This document shows, in pieces, positions 50,049 to 61,191 of a DNA stretch of 64,000 nt (position 1 is the first letter of the stretch; each line of letters opens with the position of its first letter). Both the position numbers and the translations under genes were made by a program. Below the pieces are notes generated by a model. That model worked only from the letters and a program-made list of their open reading frames with translations. It ran no database searches and was not told where the DNA came from. Source of the DNA: Rubricoccus marinus (GTDB lineage: Bacteria > Bacteroidota > Rhodothermia > Rhodothermales > Rubricoccaceae); assembly GCF_002257665.1 (NCBI RefSeq), contig NZ_MQWB01000001.1:3793119-3857118 (forward strand). Reading direction: 5' to 3'.

Positions 50049-51506
50049 ATGCTCAACCTCCACCAAAAGCAGTCGCTCCAGCAAAAGCTGTCGCCGCAGC
50101 AGATCCAGTACATCAAGCTGCTGCAACTGCCCACGCTCGCGCTGGAGCAGCGCATCAAGGCGGAGCTGGAGAGCAACCCGCTCTTGGAGGAGGGCATGGA
50201 AGAGGAGGACGACCTCAACCTGGACACGCCAGAGGCCGAGCGCGACGACGCGCCCGACGAGAAGCAGCAGGACGATGAGTTCGACTGGGACGAGTTCCTC
50301 AACGCGCCCGACGACCTCTACGGCTACAAGGCCGCGCCGGACAACGAGGAGGACGACCGCGAGGCGCCCATGCCGGACCTCTCGTCCATGGCCGAAAGCC
50401 TGCGCGAGCAGGTGGGCCTGCTGGACTTCGACGAGACCGAAGAGCTGATCGCGGATCAGATCATCGGCTCCATTGACGAGGACGGCTACCTGCGGCGCCC
50501 GGTCGAGTCGATCCTGGACGACGTGATGTTCAACTTCGGCGTGATGCTGACCGAGGCCGACGTGGAGCGCGTGCTCTCGCGGATCCAACGTTTGGAGCCC
50601 GTCGGCATCGCCGCGCGGGACCTGCGCGAGTGCCTGCTGGTGCAGCTGGACATGATGCCGAACGACGTGGACGGCCGCGAGAACGCCTACGACTTGGTGC
50701 ACGACTGCTACAAGGCGTTCACCATGAAGCACTTCGACCAGATCCAGCGCAAGCTGGGCATCGACGAGTACGACTTGAAGGAGGCGTACGACCTGGTGCG
50801 GAGCCTGGACCCGAAGCCCGGCGAGGGCGACTTCGCGGCCCAGACCAACTACATCACGCCGGACTACACCGTGGTCCGCGACGATGAGGGCTTCCGCATC
50901 TCGCTCAATGGCCGGAACGCCCCGGAGCTGCGCGTCAACGCGCACTACCGGAACATGTGGAACGACCTCTCGGCCAAGAAGAAGCGCGGCGACAAGGCCG
51001 CGACCGAGACCAAGAACTTCCTCAAGACGCGCATGGAGAGTGCGCGGTGGTTTATCAACTCCATCCAGCAGCGCCGCAACACGATGCTGAAAGTGATGGA
51101 GGCCATCGTGCAGATCCAGGAGCCGTTTTTCGAGCACGGCGCAGGCCACTTGCGCCCGATGATTCTCAAGGACATCGCGGAGATTATCCACATGGACATC
51201 TCGACGGTCTCCCGCGTGGTCAACGGCAAGTACGTGCAGACAGAGTGGGGCGTGTTCGAGCTCAAGCACTTCTTCTCCGAAGGCATCGAGACCGACACCG
51301 GCGAGGAGGTCAGCAACAAGGAGGTCAAGGCCGCCCTGGAGCGCATCATCTCGGACGAGGACAAGACGAAGCCCTGGAGCGACCAGAAGCTGGCGGACCT
51401 GCTGGCGGAGAAGGGGTACCCCATCGCGCGCCGGACCGTAACGAAGTACCGCGAGCAGGCCAACATCCCGGTCGCGAGGCTGCGCCGCCAGATCGTGCTC
51501 GCGTAG
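50049..51506 (+). CDS. rpoN: RNA polymerase sigma-54 factor
   Basis: A 485-residue sigma-54. The Q/L-rich activator-interacting region is at 1-50 (LHQKQSLQQKLSPQQIQYIKLLQLP...EQRIKAELESNPLLEE). An acidic linker (about 55-115), the core-binding domain and DNA-binding region (LKDIAEIIHMDISTVSRVVNGKYVQTEWGVFELKHFFSEG) follow, with the RpoN box ARRTVTKYRE near 463. It requires AAA+ activators for open-complex formation; none is encoded in the window. Half-sites are nearly absent from the gene, with one in the acidic linker (TPEAER). Confidence 0.97.
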   Translation: MLNLHQKQSLQQKLSPQQIQYIKLLQLPTLALEQRIKAELESNPLLEEGMEEEDDLNLDTPEAERDDAPDEKQQDDEFDWDEFLNAPDDLYGYKAAPDNEEDDREAPMPDLSSMAESLREQVGLLDFDETEELIADQIIGSIDEDGYLRRPVESILDDVMFNFGVMLTEADVERVLSRIQRLEPVGIAARDLRECLLVQLDMMPNDVDGRENAYDLVHDCYKAFTMKHFDQIQRKLGIDEYDLKEAYDLVRSLDPKPGEGDFAAQTNYITPDYTVVRDDEGFRISLNGRNAPELRVNAHYRNMWNDLSAKKKRGDKAATETKNFLKTRMESARWFINSIQQRRNTMLKVMEAIVQIQEPFFEHGAGHLRPMILKDIAEIIHMDISTVSRVVNGKYVQTEWGVFELKHFFSEGIETDTGEEVSNKEVKAALERIISDEDKTKPWSDQKLADLLAEKGYPIARRTVTKYREQANIPVARLRRQIVLA

Positions 51507-51557
51507 GCGCGGGCGAGGTGGGAAGGGGGCAGCAGCGAGTGAGCAGCGGCAGGGGAG

Positions 51558-51575
51558 GCCTCTGGCGCCAGAGGC
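51558..51575. repeat. perfect 18-bp palindrome downstream of rpoN
   Basis: It lies 52 bp after the rpoN stop, before a series of ordinary hairpins. Confidence 0.95.
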
Positions 51576-51627
51576 CCGGCGTTCGGGGCCGGCGCTGGGT
51601 CGGGGCGCTGCGCTTCGGGTGGACCCC

Positions 51628-51738
51628 GCTTTGCTCCCCTTCGGTCGCAAAGCTGTCCCCCTGATTCAGGGGGACAATCCAAGTCCAGTCTCTGGCGAGA
51701 CACCGAGCCAACGCGGTCCGGGATGCGTGCTTGGTGTC
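51628..51738. repeat. cluster of three consecutive hairpins
   Basis: GCTTTGC/GCAAAGC (51628-51653), then TGTCCCCCTGA-T-TCAGGGGGACA (51654-51676, perfect 11-bp arms), then GACACCGAGC/GCTTGGTGTC (51699-51738), which extends through inner ACGC/GCGT pairs. They abut one another. This may be a remnant of a mobile element or a structured RNA; no coding frame spans it convincingly. Confidence 0.75.
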
Positions 51739-51765
51739 CACTGTCCCTCTCTCCGAGGGGAACAG

Positions 51766-51792
51766 AAAAACCGCCGTCGCAGGCGTGTTTTT
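51766..51792 (+). terminator. possible bidirectional terminator after rpoN
   Basis: AAAAAC-CGCC and GGCG-T-GTTTTT form an A-tract/T-tract stem with a short GC core. It lies 260 bp after the rpoN stop. Confidence 0.5.
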
Positions 51793-51831
51793 CAGGGGGT
51801 GCGTTCAGGATGCCGCAGCTTTCCGCCCAGA

Positions 51832-51849
51832 GCCTCTGGCGCCAGAGGC
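51832..51849. repeat. perfect 18-bp palindrome upstream of a lipoprotein gene
   Basis: It ends 31 bp before the GTG start at 51881, within the expected promoter region. Confidence 0.95.
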
Positions 51850-51880
51850 TGTATTCTGGGGCAGATCCCCCCGCACATCC

Positions 51881-52276
51881 GTGAAGCTGTTCGCCGCCGT
51901 CCTCTTCCTCGCCGCCGCGCTCGTCGCCTGCGACATCGGCCCGCCCGCGACGGCGCCGCCGAGCACCGGCGGCGGCCCGCAGACCCGCGTGGTCCGCCTC
52001 ACGCTCGACCCCGATACCGTGGCGGTGGGGGACACGACGCTGATCCACGTCGTCATCACGGACAGCCTCGACACGAGCTTCCGTTACCTCTGGGGGATGC
52101 CGTACACGCTCCCCGTCGAGGGGCGTTCGGACGGGCCGAAGGTCCGCTTCATCGCTCCGCGCACCTCCGACGTGCCCGGCCGCGTGAGCAGCGCAGGAGC
52201 CAGCGTCCGCATCACGAACGACGCGCCGGGCACGCGGAGCGTGGTGTACTCCTTCAGCATCCCGATCCGGAACTGA
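51881..52276 (+). CDS. hypothetical lipoprotein
   Basis: A 131-residue protein starting at GTG (VKLFAAVLFLAAALVACD), with the lipobox LVAC at about residue 16. It is followed by a Pro/Gly-rich linker and a small beta-sandwich-like domain (VVRLTLDPDTVAVGDTTLIHVVI...SFRYLWGMPYTLPVEG), resembling an Ig-like fold. The frame is open further upstream, but that region holds hairpins and a palindrome, so the GTG is the likelier start. The TGA stop is followed with no gap by a perfect palindrome (52277-52294). Confidence 0.7.
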   Translation: MKLFAAVLFLAAALVACDIGPPATAPPSTGGGPQTRVVRLTLDPDTVAVGDTTLIHVVITDSLDTSFRYLWGMPYTLPVEGRSDGPKVRFIAPRTSDVPGRVSSAGASVRITNDAPGTRSVVYSFSIPIRN

Positions 52277-52294
52277 GCCTCTGGCGCCAGAGGC
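52277..52294. repeat. perfect 18-bp palindrome directly after a stop codon
   Basis: TGA of the lipoprotein gene is contiguous with GCCTCTGGCGCCAGAGGC. The next gene begins 37 bp beyond it. Confidence 0.95.
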
Positions 52295-52320
52295 CTGAGC
52301 CGCCGCATCCGCGCACCGGC

Positions 52321-52328
52321 TACCTTCG
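52321..52328 (+). promoter_or_regulatory. candidate -7 element of the propeller-sensor gene
   Basis: TACCTTCG is separated by only three bases from the GTG start at 52332, suggesting a leaderless transcript. Confidence 0.4.
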
Positions 52329-52331
52329 GGC

Positions 52332-54980
52332 GTGACCGTCCGCGCGCTCCTGCTCCTCGCCCTCCTCGCCGCCTCTGGCGCGAGCGCCCAGCCCGGCGCG
52401 CGCTTCGACCGGCTCGGGACGGAGGACGGCCTCTCGCAGAGCATCGTCAACGCCGTCGTGCAGGACCGGCAGGGCTACCTGTGGTTCGGGACCGAGGACG
52501 GGCTGAACCGCTACGACGGCGCCCGCTTCGCCGCCTACCGCTACGTGCCGGACGACAGCACCGCGCTGCCCGGCAACCGCGTCACGGCCCTCGCCGAGGA
52601 CGCGGGCGGCACGCTTTGGGTCGGGACGACGGACGGCCTCGCGCGGCTGAACCGCCGGACCGAGACGTTCTCCATCGCGCCCGGCGCGCCGGGCGACCTG
52701 GACGGCGCCTGTGGCCGCGAGGTCACCGCGCTCGCAGGGGGCGCCGACGGCACGCTCTGGACCGCGACGCGCAACGGCGGGCTGTGCACCCGCGATGCCG
52801 CCTCTGGCGCCTTCGAGCCCGTCCGCGTCCGGCCCATCCCGGAAAACCAGCCGGGCGCGCTCGCCCTTTTCCGCGACGCCAGAGGCTCGCTCTGGGCGCA
52901 CCTCACCGGCATCGGCACGGACGGCGCGGCGGGCGTCTGCCGCATCGACGAGGCCACGCGGACGTGCGAGGCCATGGCCGTCTCGTGGACGCGCGCGGTC
53001 CCGGGCGCCAGAGGCGTCGCGTTCGGAGACACGCCCGAGGGGCTCGCGCTCTACACCGAAGACGGCGGCACGTGGACGCGCGCCGAGGTCTGGCCCGGCG
53101 TGCGCATGAGCGGCGGCTCGCGCAACGCGATCGCCACGAGCGGGAGCGTGTGGATCGCGACCGAGGCCGACGGCATCCTGGAGGTGGACCCGGAAACCGG
53201 CGAGTCCCGCTTCTACCGCCCCGACCCCGCCGACCCGCGCAGCCTGCCCTCCGCGACCGTCCGCACGTTCTACCGCGACGCGCAGGGCTCGGTCTGGATC
53301 GGGACCGCGCTGGGCCTCGGCCGCTGGCGCCCGCCGGAGACCGGCGCGTTCCAGGTCGTCGAGCGAGGCCCCGGCGGGCTGGCCTCTGGCGCTAACGGCA
53401 TCCACCAGTCCCGCGATGGGTTGGTGTGGATCGCGACGAACGACGGACTGCACAAGCTGAACCGCGAGACCGGCGAGGTCACCGTCTACCGCCGCGACGG
53501 CGCCCCGGGCGAGGCCTTCCCGAGCGCCTTCTGGTGGGTCTACGAGGACGCCGCGGGCACGCTCTGGGTGGGCGGCAAGCGCCAGGGGCTGTTCCGCTTC
53601 GATCCCGCAAGCGGCCAGTTCGCGCGCGAGGCCGGCTTCAACGGCGCGCTCTTCGGCGGCTCCGACGCGCCGAGCGTACCCATCCGCTACGTGATGCAGG
53701 ACCGCCAGAGGCGTCTCTGGGTCGGCGCGAGCGATGGCCTGGCCGTGCGCCCCGAGGTGACCGGCGAGTGGCGGGGCTTCACGGCCTCTGGCGACGGGCT
53801 GCCGTCCACGCACACCAACGTCGCGTTCGAGGACAGCACGGGCCAGATGTGGGTCGGGACCGACGGCGGCTTGTGCCGCTTCGCGCCCGGCGTGCTGGGC
53901 GAGATCCGCGCGCTGGACTGCTTCCGCCACGTCCCGGGCGACTCCACCAGCCTCGGTGCCGACATCGTGTGGACGGTCGCCGAGGACGCCAGGGGCTCGC
54001 TCTGGGCCGGGACCGTCGGCGGCGGCCTCGCGAAGTTCGACGCCGAGGCCGAGACGTGGCGCCGCGTGACCACCGCCGACGGCCTGCCCAACAACACCAT
54101 CTACGGCCTCCTCGCCGACGGCAACGGCCGCCTCTGGATGACGACCAACGCGGGCCTCGCGAGCCTGGACGTGGCCTCTGGCGCCGTCTCGGTCTACACC
54201 GTCGCGGACGGCCTCGCGAGCAACGAGTTCGACTTCATGGCCTACCACCGCGGCCGCGACGGCACGATGTACGTCGGCGGCCCGCACGGGCTGACGTACT
54301 TCCACCCGGACCGCCTCGCGCCGACCGGCGAGATCGCGCCCGTCGTCATCTCCGGCGTCCGCGCCGGCGACGTGGCGCAGCCTGGCCTCGTCGAGTCCGG
54401 CGACCGCCTCCGCGTAGGGCACGACGAGAACTTCCTCCGCTTCGAGTTCGCGAGCCTGGATTTCCGCAACCCGGAGCAGAACCGCTACGAGTACCGCCTG
54501 CGCGGCTACGAGGCGGACTGGCGCGAGACGAACGGCCGCCAGCCTTTCGCGGTCTACACCCGCGTTCCGCCGGGCGAGTACGTGTTCGAGGTGCGCGGCG
54601 CCAACCGCGACGGCGTGTTCAACCCGGAGCCTGTGGAAGTGGCCGTGACGGTTGTGCCCGCGTGGTGGCAGGTGCGGTGGCTGCAGATGCTGGCCGCGCT
54701 TCTCGCGGTCTCGGGCCTCGCGGCTGCCGCCGTGCGGATCCACCGCGGCCGCCTGCGCCGCGAGCGCTTGGAGCATCTCCGCCAGAGGCGCCGCGTGGCC
54801 CACCACTTGCACACCGGCCCCGTCCCCGCGCTCCGCCGCGTCGGCGACGACCTGGACGCGCTGGCCTCTGGCGACGACAACCACCCCGCGCGCGCCGTCC
54901 GCGTCACGGTCACCGAGGTGGCCGACGGACTGGTGACGGTCGTGGAGGAACTCGGCCCGCCCGAGTGGGACGGGCCATAA
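52332..54980 (+). CDS. propeller/Y_Y_Y sensor with a DHp-like helix but no ATPase domain
   Basis: An 882-residue protein starting at GTG. A signal peptide (ASGASAQ) is followed by about thirteen two-component-regulator-propeller repeats (GYLWFGTEDGLNRYDG, GTLWVGTTDGLARLN and so on to TMYVGGPHGLTYF), which would form two seven-bladed propellers. A Y_Y_Y domain follows at about 690-770 (NRYEYRLRGYEADWRET...PPGEYVFEVRGAN), then one transmembrane helix (about 775-797). The 85-residue cytoplasmic end contains RRVAHHLHTGPVPALRRVGDDLDAL, like a HisKA_3 phospho-acceptor helix, but no HATPase_c domain follows before the stop. In related proteins the propeller binds a carbohydrate-type ligand; the signalling partner here is unclear. 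Confidence 0.88.
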   Translation: MTVRALLLLALLAASGASAQPGARFDRLGTEDGLSQSIVNAVVQDRQGYLWFGTEDGLNRYDGARFAAYRYVPDDSTALPGNRVTALAEDAGGTLWVGTTDGLARLNRRTETFSIAPGAPGDLDGACGREVTALAGGADGTLWTATRNGGLCTRDAASGAFEPVRVRPIPENQPGALALFRDARGSLWAHLTGIGTDGAAGVCRIDEATRTCEAMAVSWTRAVPGARGVAFGDTPEGLALYTEDGGTWTRAEVWPGVRMSGGSRNAIATSGSVWIATEADGILEVDPETGESRFYRPDPADPRSLPSATVRTFYRDAQGSVWIGTALGLGRWRPPETGAFQVVERGPGGLASGANGIHQSRDGLVWIATNDGLHKLNRETGEVTVYRRDGAPGEAFPSAFWWVYEDAAGTLWVGGKRQGLFRFDPASGQFAREAGFNGALFGGSDAPSVPIRYVMQDRQRRLWVGASDGLAVRPEVTGEWRGFTASGDGLPSTHTNVAFEDSTGQMWVGTDGGLCRFAPGVLGEIRALDCFRHVPGDSTSLGADIVWTVAEDARGSLWAGTVGGGLAKFDAEAETWRRVTTADGLPNNTIYGLLADGNGRLWMTTNAGLASLDVASGAVSVYTVADGLASNEFDFMAYHRGRDGTMYVGGPHGLTYFHPDRLAPTGEIAPVVISGVRAGDVAQPGLVESGDRLRVGHDENFLRFEFASLDFRNPEQNRYEYRLRGYEADWRETNGRQPFAVYTRVPPGEYVFEVRGANRDGVFNPEPVEVAVTVVPAWWQVRWLQMLAALLAVSGLAAAAVRIHRGRLRRERLEHLRQRRRVAHHLHTGPVPALRRVGDDLDALASGDDNHPARAVRVTVTEVADGLVTVVEELGPPEWDGP

Positions 54981-54984
54981 CTCC

Positions 54985-55008
54985 GTAGGGGCGAGGCTCG
55001 CCTCGCCC
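54985..55008 (+). repeat. REP sequence, copy 1
   Basis: GTAG head followed by a hairpin (GGGCGAGGC / GCCTCGCCC with a 2-nt loop). It lies 5 bp after the sensor gene, in the orientation opposite to copy 2. Confidence 0.9.
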
Positions 55009-55104
55009 ACCGACCGACCGCGATGGCTTGCTCCTGCGCCTCTGGCGCCAGAGGCGGGGCCGGACGGCGGCGGGGGCCGGACGGCGGCGGGAACGGACGG
55101 TGTA

Positions 55105-55208
55105 CCGGGAACGGGCGGTGGACCCGGAACGGGCGGTGGACCCGGAACGGGCGGTGGACCCGGAACGGGCGGTGGACCCGGAACGGGCGGTGGACCCGGA
55201 ACGGGCGA
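55105..55208 (+). repeat. 18-bp tandem repeat between two REPs
   Basis: About five copies of the unit CCCGGAACGGGCGGTGGA plus a partial sixth that runs into REP copy 2. The period of 18 bp keeps frames open, but no gene is apparent. Confidence 0.92.
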
Positions 55209-55226
55209 GGCAAGCCTCGCCCCTAC
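55203..55226 (-). repeat. REP sequence, copy 2 (inverted)
   Basis: On the minus strand: GTAG head, then GGGCGAGGC / GCCTCGCCC with a TT loop centre instead of TC. It forms an inverted pair (BIME-like) with copy 1. Confidence 0.9.
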
Positions 55227-55304
55227 GGTGGGATGGGTGGTGGGTGGAGCGTTAGGCGGGGATCGGTGTCGTGTCTATGACGGCAGATTTGCCCAGCCAG
55301 ACGC

Positions 55305-55814
55305 ATGCGCCAGCGCCGGTCCGTCCGCCTCCGAGAGCATACGTACGCCGACGGGACTTACTTCGTGACCGTCTGCTGCCACGGCCGCCAGAGGCTATTC
55401 GGAGAGGTGGCCTCTGGCGAGATGGTCCGATCCGAACTGGGCGATCTCGCGCACGACGAGTGGGAGCGGACGTGCCAGAGGTACGAGCACCTGCACGCAG
55501 ATCTGTTCGTCGTGATGCCGGATCACGTCCACATGCTGCTCGCTCTTTTGCCCTCCCGTCTTCCGCCTCTGGCGCCAGAGACGCGTCGGACCCCGCTGCC
55601 TGGGACGCTGGGGGCCGTGATCGGCCAGTACAAATCCGCAGTGTCCCGGCACGCTCAGAGGCTCTACCTGACGACTCGCGTCTGGCAACGCGGGTACTAC
55701 GACCGCGTGGTCCGTTCTGACCGGGAGGCCGAGAACATCCGCCGGTACATCGCTGAGAACCCGATGCGGTGGGACGCTCTAGACCCAGGGCGCCGCGACG
55801 GGCACCGCCTGTAG
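55305..55814 (+). CDS. REP-associated tyrosine transposase (RAYT, Y1_Tnp family)
   Basis: A 169-residue single-strand transposase of the IS200/IS605-related RAYT group. YADGTYFVTVCCHGRQRLFG opens the Y1 fold. The HUH metal motif is H74-V-H76 in MPDHVHMLLALLP. The catalytic Tyr is likely Y109 in IGQYKSAVSR. The C-terminal WQRGYYDRVVR and IRRYIAENPMRW are RAYT signatures. Flanking REPs carry the GTAG head such enzymes recognise, and the TAG stop lies inside the GTAG head of REP copy 3. The gene itself contains several dispersed half-sites (RQR, ASGE and PLAPE products), so it is long resident and adapted to this genome. Like other RAYTs it probably no longer moves autonomously. Confidence 0.92.
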   Translation: MRQRRSVRLREHTYADGTYFVTVCCHGRQRLFGEVASGEMVRSELGDLAHDEWERTCQRYEHLHADLFVVMPDHVHMLLALLPSRLPPLAPETRRTPLPGTLGAVIGQYKSAVSRHAQRLYLTTRVWQRGYYDRVVRSDREAENIRRYIAENPMRWDALDPGRRDGHRL

Positions 55815-55834
55815 GGGCGAGGCTCGCCTCGCCC
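55811..55834 (+). repeat. REP sequence, copy 3
   Basis: GTAG head and hairpin identical to copy 1. Bases 55812-55814 are also the transposase stop codon. Confidence 0.9.
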
Positions 55835-55867
55835 GCAGCCTTGTCCCACCTAACCGCCGCGCCCCCC

Positions 55868-55885
55868 GCCTCTGGCGCCAGAGGC
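55868..55885. repeat. perfect 18-bp palindrome overlapping a stop codon
   Basis: Read leftward, the TAG stop of the sulfotransferase-like gene shares its G with the first base of GCCTCTGGCGCCAGAGGC. Confidence 0.95.
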
Positions 55886-56640
55886 TACCCGATCTGGAAC
55901 GCCGCCAGGCGTTCGTACAACGGCCGCGCGGCCTCCAGAACCGGCGCCAGAGGCTCAGGCACGACGGCCTCGCGCTCGGCCTCTGGCGGCTCGAAGCCCG
56001 TCGTTTCGTAGAGGCGCTCGTACCAGATCGGCCCCCAGACGCCGTCGGTCGCGCGCGGGCCGGGCGCCCAGCGGAGCATGGCCGAGTCCCACGGCACGCC
56101 GATCGCGGCGCAAAGCGCGCGGAGTGAGGGCTCAGGCGCGGCGCGGACGGCGCGGCCATCGAGGACCGGCGGCGCGTGGCCCAGACGGTCGGTGGTGCGC
56201 TCGAACAACTCGACCTGCTGTGGCAGGCCGGTGTCCTCCAGCCGTGCGTCCGGGAGCACCTTCGCGAGCGAGGCCAGCATCGCGGCGGGCTCGCGGATGA
56301 GGAACGCGTGGCGGAAGCCGTCCAGCCACGCGCGGCCCATGTGCGGGAGGAGGTGGTGCGCCATGTGCTTCTGCACCCAGAGCGCGGGGGCGTCGTCCGA
56401 GGCCTCTGGCGCCAGAGGCGCGGGGCCCGTCAGGTGCTCGGCGACGGTTTCCCAGTCCGTCGGTTGAGAAGCCAGGATCGCGGCGCGGCCGGGGTGCTCC
56501 TTGCCCGTCGCCGCGAGGTACGCCGCGTAGAGCGGCTCGTCGGTCACGGCGGTATCGGCGCGGCTGCCCCAGGCGCGGAGCAGCGCCGTCGAGATGTTTC
56601 GCGGGCCGCTCCAGATGGCGATGCGGACGGGGTCGGACAA
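55885..56640 (-). CDS. sulfotransferase-like P-loop protein
   Basis: A 251-residue protein from a TTG start (no better start precedes the P-loop). SGPRNISTALLRAWGSR at about 11-27 is the 5'-phosphosulfate-binding loop of sulfotransferase-family proteins. TDEPLYAAYL, HMAHHLLPHM and RHAFLIREPAAMLASL (3'-phosphate-binding Arg/Ser region) follow. The group also occurs fused to branched-chain aminotransferases. The acceptor is unknown. A perfect palindrome lies within the coding region at 56402-56419 (APLAPEA) at a poorly conserved loop. Confidence 0.82.
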   Translation of the reverse strand: MSDPVRIAIWSGPRNISTALLRAWGSRADTAVTDEPLYAAYLAATGKEHPGRAAILASQPTDWETVAEHLTGPAPLAPEASDDAPALWVQKHMAHHLLPHMGRAWLDGFRHAFLIREPAAMLASLAKVLPDARLEDTGLPQQVELFERTTDRLGHAPPVLDGRAVRAAPEPSLRALCAAIGVPWDSAMLRWAPGPRATDGVWGPIWYERLYETTGFEPPEAEREAVVPEPLAPVLEAARPLYERLAAFQIG

Positions 56641-56714
56641 CGCGGGCGGGGTGGGTGCGCCCGGAGGCTACCCACGGCGCGCTGCCCGGCGCCAGAGGCC
56701 TCTGGCGTCGCCCG

Positions 56715-60893
<4,179 letters not shown>

Positions 60894-60988
60894 TCCTGAA
60901 GCGTGTAGGCTCAGATCCTGCCGTTTGTGTCACCTGAGAAGCGCCCACACAAACCGAGCAGCGGCCTCCGGCGCGCGAAGGAGACCAC

Positions 60989-61006
60989 GCCTCTGGCGCC
61001 AGAGGC
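60989..61006. repeat. perfect 18-bp palindrome between divergent kinase and clpB genes
   Basis: It lies in the 298-bp divergent spacer; another near-palindrome (GCCTCTGGCGCCAGCGGC) sits at 61156-61173 just before clpB. No CIRCE-type or other recognised heat-shock operator is visible. Confidence 0.95.
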
Positions 61007-61191
61007 CGCGAAACCGCCCGCCGCGCCGACCGTCTGCCACCGTGGCGGTCCGCCGCCGCCGGCACGGGCTTGGCACTCCCGTCCTGGAACAATAACGGCT
61101 GTCATGCGGGCAGGAGTCCCGCCAGCGGCCTGGATTTCGATACATGGTGGCCCGCGCCTCTGGCGCCAGCGGCCACCCATTGAACCCCGAT

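Noticed and set aside
52320-55010. Long leftward open frame opposite the propeller-sensor gene
   Set aside because: The plus strand has thirteen recognisable propeller repeats; the reverse frame has no motif.
55105-55208. Possible CRISPR or collagen-like coding repeat
   Set aside because: The 18-bp units are contiguous with no unique spacers and lie between REPs; no start, stop or domain supports a gene.
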